Shown: in pieces, positions 48,518 through 59,066 of the stretch
Layout: each line of letters begins with the position of its first letter
Numbering within the stretch: position 1 is the first letter of the stretch
DNA from: Progne subis subis
Taxonomy: Eukaryota > Chordata > Aves > Passeriformes > Hirundinidae
NCBI GenBank assembly: GCA_022316685.1
Contig: JAKJHU010000037.1
Coordinates: forward strand, 1,723,792 to 1,787,791
Direction: 5' to 3'
DNA length: 64,000 bases
Position numbers and translations under genes: made by a program
The notes under the pieces: generated by a model
The model's database searches: none
What the model was told of the DNA's origin: nothing
What the model saw: only the letters and a program-made list of their open reading frames with translations

Positions 48518-48552
48518 TGGCTTGCCTATGCTGTACTCTCATAGGCAAGCCA
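48518..48552. repeat. Perfect 13-bp inverted repeat (9-base loop)
   Basis: 'tggcttgcctatg' (48518-48530) pairs exactly with 'cataggcaagcca' (48540-48552) around the loop 'ctgtactct'. The stem could extend by a G-T wobble and an A-T pair. No flanking sequence suggests a known small RNA. Confidence 0.9.
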
Positions 48553-49540
48553 GTGGCCTCAATGGTGGGGAATGTTAATCCAGCTCATGGAAATACATGA
48601 GAGGGCAAAATGCAACCATGATGTCTCTGTTCAACACCTTCTGTTTTGTTCAGAGCAGCGTGTGTTAGGGAGGCTCAGGGTGCCAACGTGGCATTTTATT
48701 TTCACTTAGTCATTATTTGCAGAATTGAGTCTCTGCCTGCTGGTTCTTGAGAAGTGATGGCTGGAGCTCAAAAAATGAGGAACTCTGAGAGAAAGGCCAC
48801 AGAGGATTGCCAGAGAAATTTGCTGTTCAGTTAAGCACTAACTTTCATTAATCAAGAAAATAGCTTTTATAAAACCACGCTGTAAATTTTGTCATCTAAA
48901 GTTATTGATTTTTACCAGCTGGTATTTAAAGACAAGGCTTTGAAGGTTAAACTTCAACCTCAAAACATCACTAAAATTCAAAAACTCTGTGAAGAAAAAG
49001 GCAGATTTTAATGCGTTGTCCATAATTTCCTGAAGCTTCTTCTAACGCATTTCTTTCTATCCCCAAAGTTAGTTTGACCAATTTACAAGTGTTTGTGAGC
49101 TCTCCTACATGCCAGCTGAGCTTCATAACATCCTCCTGATCGCTGCTGTGCACTCTATCTATATTGACCTTCAGCCAGGGGAACACCTCACATCCATGTC
49201 ATCCACTCTCTCCATAATTAAAATAAGTAGGAGGTTGTGTGCAGAATACATATCCTGCCATTATAGTGGGAAGTTTTATCAATCCATCTCCTTTGTAGGA
49301 AAAAGGTGCTAGGTGTATTGGTGTTAAATTTCCAGACAAGTGATGTGTTTTTTATTGAATACAATAGAAATGCAGTAAAACAAGAAAGGACTACAATAAA
49401 TGCTGAAAATAATGATAGTTTAAAATCAAGTTGCTCTTGTTCACACCAACACTTAAAGACATTTGAAGTGCTGTGATGCTTTTATCTATTAAAGTGAGCT
49501 GTTATCTATTTACGTAGCTGTAAACTTTTTAAAATGTTCA
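48553..49540 (+). other. Presumed intron 1, nothing recognised
   Basis: AT-rich sequence with no repeat or exon recognised. Confidence 0.5.
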
Positions 49541-49663
49541 GTGTTGGGTTTTGGTTTTTTTGGTGTTTGTTTTTTTTTTGTTGTTGTTGGTGGTGGTGGT
49601 GGTGTTGGTTTTTTTTTGTTGTTGTTGTTGTTTTTTTTGGGTTTTTTTTGTTTTTTTTTTTTA
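49541..49663 (+). repeat. G/T-rich simple repeat array
   Basis: About 120 bases composed almost only of G and T: (GGT)n, (GTT)n and T runs. The minus-strand frame at 49510-49815 with poly-Lys, poly-Asn and poly-Pro is an artefact of it. Confidence 0.92.
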
Positions 49664-49839
49664 AAGCAGCTTTGTACTAAATCATGGAAAAAAACCCAAA
49701 GATGCAAAATGTAGGCATTTATTTTGTCCTGTGAGAGTAAAAACACCCCAAAAACCCCCTCCAATCTATCACAGTTTTTAATGTTCGTGCTATTAAGGAT
49801 CCTGCCCTTTGACACAGAGGCATGAAATACTGAGCAAAT

Positions 49840-51860
49840 GACACATTTATATCCACCCTTTCCACCTCAGGGAGGGGGAGGCAGTCACTCTCTGACCTCC
49901 TAGTAACCCAGTTCCTTCATCTAACCACCACCACCACGACTTTTCTTTCAAAACCCCCTATCCCCCATCCCTCCTGCCCATCCTCACCTGTCCTTTCTGT
50001 GACCCTCTGTCTGTCAAAATCCTTGACATCTAATTCCCAATCTCATTCTTCCCCTCACTGCTCTTGTTAATTTGCTTCTCTTCTCATTTCTGCCCAGTTT
50101 ATCTTTAACCCTTGGCTACCATTCTCATCTCTCATCACTGTGTGTTAAAACATCCAGCTCTGCCTTACTCCTGGCATATATGTCAGCCATGTGCCACCAC
50201 AGAAGAAATCTCAGGATCATCCAGGAAATTGCTGGAAATATTTTCTTGTTTTTCCTTCTTTCCTCTGTTGCAGTTTGTCACCTGCACACTCAGGTCATAT
50301 GCCTTCATGCCTTTCTTCAGAGCAGGCACCATCAATTCCTTCTGTCCTCAAAAAACCCCTTTCCCTCCCCACAAATAGTCATGTTCTGAACTCTTAAGGC
50401 TGTCTGACCTTTCCCCTCTTACTTTGTTCAAACACATAACTTTCCTGAATTCTTCTCTGTGAATTTCTCTCACTGAGGTTTCTAATGATCTGGACAAATA
50501 ACCTGGACCGGACTTTGTACCTGCCATCAGTCACTTCACTGTGGTAGCTTAGAGTCATTGTAACGCTTACCTTAGCTTAAAAAAATATTTTTCCAGCATA
50601 TGTCTTTTTTTTTTTTTTTCTTTTTTTTTAATCTTCCCCATGCCCATCTGTCATCTCCTCATCTGCTGGTTGTCTTCATGCAATATCTTCATGCATATAT
50701 TTTGGTCAATTGTCCATCTCCACCCCAGCCTCCAGTCAGTTTATTGTGAGCATTACATTTTTATTGACTCAGGATCAGACTCACAATTGCACAGTATGCT
50801 TCCTTTCCTCTTGGTTTGCTTTCTTTTTCACCAAAGGTCCTTCCTCTTACCTGAATTTTATTTCTCATAGGGTTTCTTTCCTCTGCTGTTTTCCAGCACT
50901 TTCTGCTGAGGCTGTTTCCTGAAATAACAGTAGCAGACAACACGAGTGTATGGGGAACAGTAGAGGATTGTGGCATTCCCTGGGAACTTTTGTGGGAATC
51001 TTGCCACAACAAGATATCAAGGTCCATTCAAGCTTGGATTGGCTTTTCTTGGTTATTACTTTTCCTTAAGCATTCGCCCCCAAACCTAATCCCAGGAGGC
51101 ACAGTGAAACTCCCTTTCTCTCCTCTGCTGGTTTTACATCTGCAACTCAGCAGCCTTGCCACCACCTCTGTGACCTGCACATTTAGGGTGTGTTTAAATC
51201 CTGATAATTACTTCCAAAAAAACATTTACCCTGGCTGGCCTTTTGTCCCTATTCCAACAGAAAAACCAAGATCTATGTGTTGCTTTTCGTTTCACTTATT
51301 GTAATCTCGGCTGACACCTCCACCTCCTACTTCAAAGCCCCATGAAAGGCAGCCATCAATATTCCCTTTCTTACCTGTCATGGTGACCTTATTACCTCCA
51401 TCTCTGAATCCTTGTGCTGGCACCTCTGACTGCCTCTAGCTTAAATTTCTTGCTCCTTTGTCTTCAGGCCTCCCATAACTCTTTCCCTAGCCAAGCAGAT
51501 TCCTGTTCTTTTTATCGTACTCCCATCTCTTTCTGCTCAGATGCTTCTGCTGTTCTCACTTTCCTTTCTCCTCCTCACCCAGCCCTCTCCCCTTGACCCA
51601 GGCTGCAAGGGCCTCCATGGTATTGTTGATTACATCCATTCATGAGAACCCTCAGTGCTTTTTTCCTTGGACAAAGGAAGAAAGACTTGGGGTTTTTCTG
51701 CACTTCCTCTCATGCCCTGACTAGAGGGACCTCATGGCTTTGCTCTGGTCACCTTGCCCTTCACTCATATGCCCCTGCTTGGCACCAGGTGATTCTCTTC
51801 CTCTGCACTCCGAGGTCTCTAAGAAGCGCTCAGGCAGTCTCAAAGGAGTTTTACTAATTA
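49840..51860. other. 2-kb pyrimidine-rich strand-asymmetric segment
   Basis: The + strand is rich in 'ttcct', 'cctcc' and 'tctct' words and poor in purine clusters over about 2 kb. This produces overlapping Ser/Leu/Phe/Pro-rich open frames on the + strand (50072-50389, 50112-50378, 50990-51304). None is a recognisable protein. It could be an unassigned old repeat. The T runs near 50607-50631 are simple sequence. Confidence 0.5.
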
Positions 51861-52987
51861 ATCATGGCAATTGAGGCATACCGATGCCAGGGGTGATTTT
51901 GACTTTGGAGTATTTGATTTCCAAAGCTGATTTCCCCACTGTCTGCACTGAGTTCTGGCTCAGGACATGACTGCCAAACCCGAGTGGTGTTTCCTGCGTT
52001 GGAGCCTTTTGTCTCAGTGATGAATGTCTTCCCACAGCTTTGAAGTATGCTAATCGTGTTGTATATTTTATAGCTTGCTCTATTTGCATTTACAAATCAG
52101 GGTTCATTTATGTATGCTCATTTCATTGAGCTAAAATAAATGAAAGTTTTTATAGTCTTCTATTTTGTTCTGTTGTTTGGTCACATTTTGTTTCCCCTTG
52201 TACAGAATTGAGGGCCTTTAAACCTTCAAGTAATTTCTAATATATTTGGTCTCCTATTTTGGTATGAATACATGAAAATCAGAGAGAAAGGTCCTAATTT
52301 TTCTGAAGCTTCCCTTTCATCCCTTTTCTGCAATAAGGTCTGCAAAAGTCACCTGCAATATTAATATTTTGCTGGTAGCTACTCACATCCTTTTGCTGCC
52401 TGAGAGATGCCGTGTAACGATATATTGAGCTGCATTTTCTGCCTTGAATCTGCGAATCCCCATCGCAGTGTGTGCCTTGCAGAGGAGAGGTCTTGGCAGA
52501 GCTGTTGCAAGGTGAGGGGTGGGTGCCCGTGCCTGGGCACACATGGCACAGCCGGGAAATTGGCTGCAGCTGTGCACGGGCAGCGTGGGCAGCACGGCTG
52601 TCCACTGGCTGGAGAAATCACCCGCGTGCTTTAGTCTGCCACAGAGGCTGACTACCAAGTGCCAGACACAAAACCTGGGCAAATACCTGCTTTCAGAAAT
52701 GGCATCGCGCTTGCAGTCCACACACATTGTCTGTGTTCACCAGGGCAGCGGGGTCTTTGAATCTGACAAAGTTTCTAGTATTGCGTTATGATGGTCACGT
52801 TTTATCAAATTCAAATTAGCTAATTTGCTTTAGTTTTTATCTGTATTGAAAAAATTTAAAGGGCTTCAGTGGTAGGTTCCATGGGACTATGTTGAAAACT
52901 GATAGTATTTTATGGCGATAATAGGGTTTGTCTGAGACAAAATGGAATTCAGTAGTACCCAGTGACAAGCTAGTGTTTTTCTTTGTG

Positions 52988-53007
52988 TATATATATATAT
53001 ATATATA
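52988..53007. repeat. (TA)10 dinucleotide run
   Basis: Ten perfect TA units; potentially polymorphic. Confidence 0.92.
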
Positions 53008-53176
53008 GTATTGGTAGTTTTATGCTTTTCTAAAGGGCTTAAACAAAACCAATATTATCCCTTCATTGAAGCTGTCCAGTTTTGTAGAGCTAAAAAAACC
53101 CACTAATTCAAAAAGAGTTCCTTGATGAAATTAAGTCACTGGAATAAGTGACTTATGTTTTCTATGGGTTTGGTGT

Positions 53177-53248
53177 TTTCTTTTTTTTGTTTGTTTGTTT
53201 GTTTGTTTTGTTTTGTTTTGTTTTTTGTTTTGTTTGTTTGGTTTTTTT
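53177..53248 (+). repeat. (TTTG)n/(TTTTG)n simple repeat
   Basis: Runs of GTTT units change to GTTTT units and back. G/T on the + strand like the other arrays. Confidence 0.93.
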
Positions 53249-56200
53249 ATGTATTGAAAATTATGTTTACAAGAATTTACTAATTTCCTAATTACCTGCA
53301 CCTCTTTGAAACATAATCTTCTATCGATGACTCAGGATTTTCAAGATATCAGTCATGTGCTCAGTCACTTTATGGTATTATTTTGTATTGTTTCCCTCCT
53401 TATTTATTAACAGTCATAATTTCCCACTTGTATTTCTTCCCCCTTCACCACCACAGTGAATTTATAAGAGACCTTTTGTTCTCTCTAATCACTTTAGCTG
53501 GCATTAAATCATTCTTCTTTTCTGCTGCCCTTATCTTTTCTCTGCAAGGCTTAACCGATTGTAGCTTTCTTTCGTTTTTCCCACTTTCTCTGCCTCCTTT
53601 TCACTTTCATCTGTGAGCAGCTCATTTGGAAACAGTTACCTTCCATCCTGCCTTTTGGAAACTGTTGTTTTCTGCTCCTCTGCTCAGGTTTGCATGCAGA
53701 ATTTTCGAGCTTTCTTCCGTGCTCCTGTGTTTGAATTCTCCTCACCTCATAGTGACTTACAATGACACACATTCAAGAACTGATTTAATCTGCAAAGTCC
53801 TTTGTAAAAATTAATTGATGAATAGTAAAACATTCTCTGACGGTGTTCTCTTATCAAATTCTGAGCACTCTGTAGATCTGCTCTGTGCACTGAAGAGTGC
53901 ATGAAGTAACTCATGAATATTGCCCTTAGTTCTTCCTTTTATCAAGCAGGTGTGTCCTTAATCCTCAGGGAAGAGCTCAGTCTGACCTGAGTTCAGGATG
54001 AACAGTTGAACAAAAATTTAAGAGAAACTCAACTCCTTTCAGGAGAGGGTATCCTTTAAAAGCTCAGTTTCAAAGTTTTTTCTGGAGCCAGAAATAAGTG
54101 CAAACAAAATAAGATGAAGAGAAATGTCCAAATAATTTACCTGCTTCTCTAGTTTTTGACTTAATTTTGAAGTAAGCATTGATGATTTGTTTTTTAATGA
54201 TCTTATCAAGGACTTTCAGAGATAAGTGCTTTTGAATGGGCACAGATAGATCCTCTCCAGTATGAATACCTGCTATTCAGACAGGATGAATCGCTTTTCA
54301 GAACTGTGCGGTTTCTCTGATCTGTTGCTACAGTCGGGAGCAACCAAGAATACCAATAAAAAGGCAGACTTTCTGGGTGCGTGTCAGAGGTACTCTGCCT
54401 GTGTAACCTTCTAACCTTCATAGGCACTGACCAGGCGAAGAGTCTTCTCCTGTACTTCCTTCTGTGCTGGTCTGATTTTGGACATTCTGAAGAAAAAGTC
54501 TTAAAATACAACAAAAATTGCCAATGGTTTTGGAGAAGTAAAGGTAATATCACTCATTCTTGGCAGAGCCTGCAGAGATTTGAGTTTTTTTCTTTTTCTT
54601 CCACACTGTAGATTTGGTATTTCTCAACAGCATATGTTTTGACCAGAGAATTGTTAACTGAATAAAAAACTTCCCACCAGGAGGCCACCATTCTAAAAAA
54701 AGCTGCTGTTTCCTGAGCTAAGACAAGAAGCCGAGGCAGCCCTCTGAATGCAGAAAGATTTCATCCAACCTTTGGAGAGGGGGAGAGAGGGAGGCTCTCA
54801 GCAAAGGATATCTCTCTGAAAGTTGGCATCTGAGCTCAGAAAGGGGCTCCTGGTCCAAAACAAATCCCCTTGTTGTCCCCACTTGTTGTGCTTTGATTTA
54901 CATCATGGCATGGTTGTGCTGAGCATGCAGTGGGATCATTTCAGATAAAACTGAGCTGAAATGTGCAGTTAAGGGTTTCCCCAACAATGCTCCAGATGCT
55001 AATGGTAATTCTGTACCCAGGGCCATCCCTGAGCTCATCTGAAATGTCAGCTCCAGGGCATCGAGTTCTGAAGACCAAATAGGGCTTTTTTGCAGATCCT
55101 CTTGTTCCTTCCACTCTGGAAGATTGAAATTTAGGGCAGTCTTATCTAATAAAAATGAACTGGCTTCTGGCCATGGTTTCTACTGTTCTGAACTTGTAGA
55201 GGTATTTTGCTTCCAGTGTGCTTTGTGTTTTTCAAACAGCAGGTTTAATATGAGGGAAGTTGCAGAAAGGTTCAACAGCCCAGAAGTAGTGCCATATATA
55301 GGTATGACAATATCATTGGTGTTGGGCCAGTCTCTAGGTTTCAGGTTTGTGATATTGTCACTCTTTTGTTGAGGGCAGCAAGTAGTTTCTCTGCAATTTC
55401 TGGCCTGAAATGGATGGTTGGGCTTCAGTCAGGAGAGACCGGACATTTTATGTAGTAAGTGTACTTTGAGACATGGGTTGACTGTCACATCTTCTGCGTG
55501 AGATGATAACAAGTTCATTTTTCAGCATGGAGTATTGCCACTGTTACTGGGAGCAATTGTTTTTCACTGCCTCTCCCTGTCAGTGAGTTTTTCACTGGCT
55601 CTAACATATTTCAGGATCTCATGAGTGGTTTTTCCATCACTGAAGATGTCTGCCTACGGTTAGATATTGAAAATAATGACAAGTACCTTCCACACAGGGT
55701 GCCAGTTTTGGTACCAGTTATAACAACATTCCTGCTTGCTACTTAGCAGCAAATTTAGGCATCTTAGTATTTCAGTGGATGTCTGCTATTTTAACAATTG
55801 CACTGCCATCTCAGGAAGCCTACTTGCATTTAAACTACTGCATCCTTTTGGAGGATTTCACATCAACATCCTCGTAAGCTTTGAGGGGGTCATATGTAGG
55901 AAGTGTGTTGGTGACTGCAGAATACACCTGTGCCAAAGTACCTCAGTATGACTCCACTGGTTCAAGCAGAGGTAGTGAATATTTTAAAATAATGTGCTTT
56001 TCTGTAGGTGTGAGTCAAAATCCTTTTGTTTCAATCACAGTGGATGTTTTGAAAAAGAACATTTTTCAGAATCTACTGATTTTTATCATCTCTGTCACTT
56101 TGTGTGTCTTTTACAGTTTGACTCTGAAAGAAAACTAGTTTAGTTTTAGTGGAATAGCACTGGGGTTTTGTTATGTTTGCTAGAAAGATGGTGGGAGTCT

Positions 56201-56307
56201 AGATGTACATTGGAAAGTTCCATAGGTTTTGCACTCAATTAAATGCACATGTAAATTCATTTAAATATTTGCAAAGCAAATGCCCAGAAACCCTATAAAA
56301 ATGAGAA

Positions 56308-56337
56308 AATAAAGACTTCTCTAATAAAGACTTCTCT
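56308..56337 (+). repeat. 15-bp tandem duplication with two AATAAA motifs
   Basis: 'aataaagacttctct' occurs twice without a gap. Each copy contains the hexamer AATAAA, but there is no gene end nearby to support a polyadenylation site. Confidence 0.85.
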
Positions 56338-57793
56338 ATGTCACTTATTTTGATAGTGTTTTCTCAAATTTATCTTTCTTAGACCACAAGAATACATTAT
56401 TAAGATGCATGTGTTTCTGCACAGCCAAAAAATTAGTCATATTTCAGGGAACAGAATTTCTTAATATATGGAATTCACATTCTGCATCAAAAGTAACATT
56501 TTATGTATCAGCCTACTGCCTCAGGTCTCTTGCTTTCTTGCTTTTTCTCTCGCTTCCTCTCTCACTTTCTTTCTCACCAGCTCCTTTCTCTCTTTTCTTT
56601 CTTTTCTTTTTTTCTTTCCTCTCTGCCCTACATACCTATGAAAGCCAGCTCTGCCCTTTACAAAGCCGTTTTATTTTGACTTAACTCTTCCTCATCTACT
56701 GGGAATATGCAGGCTAACTAATATTCCTTTTGTTTTACAAGTGGGAGACAGAACATACCAACTAATATGGGCACAGTATCAGAGAACAAGAAGACAAGTG
56801 AAAAAGTAATAAAAGAAAAGATATTTTTAGCCATCACAGAAAAAACTCATGCAAATATGACAGAGAAAGAAAGGAAAAGAAGAGGAAATAAACCAACATG
56901 GACCTTTTAAGAAAGGAATTGTGTAGATATATATCTTGATTTTCAAAAGTGTTATTAATTTTTTAATTAAATTGGATTTTTTAAAACATGCAGGTTTTAC
57001 AGTTCTCTCATAAACAGCATGATCAAATTATGACAATTCTTTCCCCACTTTATACTCTCAATAGAGCTCAGCAATAATGTATTTTCTCAAACTAAAAGCT
57101 TTCTTATTCTTATCTTAAAGATCTACTTGGGTCAGCTTGAAAAATCTCAAAAACTTAAAATAAGGATAAAGTGGCATGCTTTTACTTAAATTTTCCTGAA
57201 AGAGTTGCTGGTAAATACTATTTCTCAATGTAATGATGACGTGTTCCTGGAGGAAAACATTTTACTGCTACAGTGATATTTGTAATATCATCTGACACTT
57301 TATCAAGATAGCTATAGATCATTAGTAATTTCGCCAGAAATATAAAATACACTATTGTACTATGAAAAGGAAGAAGATAAATCCAAATCAATTGATATAA
57401 CCTCAAAGTTGAAAGCAACTTCTCACAAAGCTTGTTTTAACAGAAAGGAAGGAAAATTGTATATATAATATAAATGTGTATTTACATCATGAAATGTACC
57501 CTTAATAACTAACACAAGACTTATTTCTGACATCAATTCAACAGCCAGTTCAGAAATTGAACCCAGTTCAGAAAATCACTGCTGATGGAGTTTAACTTTT
57601 AACCGCATCAGTATTTTGCACTCAAGCACATAAACTCATTTATGTGTATGTGCTGAGCTTAGAAGAGCCTGAGGACTGAATCTTAAGTTTTGGTAGTGCG
57701 TGCTGAAACTCCTGAGTTACCAGAAGCAGAAACTGCCCTTAATCCAGACAAAAAAATTGAAAACCCAGAAAAAATACTAATAAAAGAGAAAGC

Positions 57794-57807
57794 GGGGGGG
57801 GGGGGGG
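57794..57807 (+). repeat. Homopolymer G tract (14 G)
   Basis: Uninterrupted run of 14 G, the same length as the one at 3264. Confidence 0.9.
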
Positions 57808-58402
57808 AAGAATAATTCATGCCTCCCAGAAAAGTAATTGTATGACTTCTACTGCTACTCCCAGCTGTAAGCCGGTTTCTTTCAAAGTGACCCAAGCAGA
57901 GTGCAGGTTGTGAACAGCTATTCCCAGCTTCCACCAGCAGTTGAACCAGACCCTAATGTCTCAGGTTTGGGGTCTTTCACTGCTTGTCATCTGTTGTTTC
58001 ATCTGTGCTGTCAAAGTTGTGGTGCAGGATGAAGGAGAGTCACGTAGCAGCTCCCACACCCTTCCATGGAGCTCAGGGACCATGCATATGGCAGCCAAGC
58101 AGGGAAGGTACTTGGTCTCTTTCCCAATCACCTGTGGCTAGGTTGGGGCTACACAGTCTTCTCAACCACAGTGGCTCTGACCATGCCTGGGAAGACCAGG
58201 GTGATGAGAGCAGATCTGGGACACACTGTCGGCCACAATCACAAGGCCACCCCGTGCAGCAAAACCCAACAGATATAAAAATGACCACCACATGATTACG
58301 TTTGCTTTTTTTTTTTAATGAATTGGCCTAAGTAGTGTCAAATGAATCACAAAGCACAAGATTTTAAAAGCACTGGCACTGCACTATTCCCCTTATTTGG
58401 TA

Positions 58403-58408
58403 CCATAA
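58403..58408. repeat. Target-site duplication, left copy (CCATAA)
   Basis: The 6-bp direct repeat CCATAA abuts the left end of the LTR and is repeated exactly at 59061-59066. Confidence 0.88.
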
Positions 58409-58430
58409 TGTCAGGGGGCTTTCCCCGACA
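58409..58430 (-). repeat. Palindromic LTR terminus
   Basis: TGTCAGGGGG-CTTT-CCCCGACA: TGTC and GACA plus G/C runs form an imperfect hairpin at the 3' end of the minus-strand LTR. Outer bases pair exactly; one G remains unpaired. Confidence 0.8.
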
Positions 58431-59060
58431 TTCAGGTGGTTTTAGTGTCTTTTGCCCTCTGCAAAGCTCTGTGCCATCCGGAAGAAAGAGACAGAGTCTG
58501 ATTTTTCAAGGTTGCATGCTTCATTTAGTTTTTCTTATCTTACAATTTTCTCAGTGCCCCACAAAGGTCTTTGCAGCTGCCTGGGCGTCTGGTGACTCCT
58601 CGACTCTGACTCTGACTCCCCCCGAACTGGGCAGTTGTTATCTTTTATACTAATTGCTACGTATTCTTTATTTATCATTACTTGCCAATACCTATCACTT
58701 ATACTAAACAGGTCATCTCTACTTTGACCCAATCTCTTTAAACTACTTTGTGCCACCGTCACTGCTGAAATGGAGTGAGGGAAGAAGCAAGAAGAAGGAG
58801 ACAACGCCCCAAATCCTCCATCTTGCCCCCATTCACTTCAATGCTAAAACCCCAAATTTACTGTTTTTTCACCCTGTGATAAGCTAAACTACTATCTTTC
58901 ACACTCTTGTGGCCTGTAATCCCCCCTACAGTGCAGGAAGTCTCTCCATGGACTGAGATCAAAGCCAATGTCTCTCTGGGCTCTGGGCCGGGGTCCCAGA
59001 CCCCCCTGTCCAGGTCTCTGACCCTCCAGGGCAGCCAAAGGAATGCCCTGGACTCCAACA
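58409..59060 (-). mobile_element. Solo LTR of an endogenous retrovirus (6-bp TSD)
   Basis: The 652-bp element begins TGTCAGGGGG and ends CTCCAACA (TG...CA on both strands), bounded by the 6-bp duplication CCATAA, the size typical of class II (ERVK, beta/alpha-like) insertions. On the minus strand it starts TGTTGGAGTCCAGGGCATTC, has a TATAAAA box at 58649-58643 and ends in the hairpin-forming TGTCGGGG...CCCCTGACA (58430-58409). No retroviral gene sequence adjoins it, so it is a solo LTR. The intact ends and exact target duplication point to a fairly recent insertion. It is antisense to TMEFF1 and lies in its presumed intron. It resembles passerine LTRs as I recall them; the family is unnamed here. 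Confidence 0.9.
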
Positions 59061-59066
59061 CCATAA
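59061..59066. repeat. Target-site duplication, right copy (CCATAA)
   Basis: Exact copy of 58403-58408. Confidence 0.88.

Larger units (their letters stand above)
51861..58402 (+). other. Presumed intron 1, nothing coding recognised
   Basis: Mostly AT-rich. A GC-richer patch at 52.4-52.75 kb has open frames on both strands without a recognisable product. Simple repeats lie at 52988, 53177, 56308 and 57794. No TMEFF1 exon seen. Confidence 0.5.

Noticed and set aside
49510..49815. Minus-strand frame with poly-Lys, poly-Asn and poly-Pro
   Set aside because: Directly encoded by the G/T simple repeat on the opposite strand.
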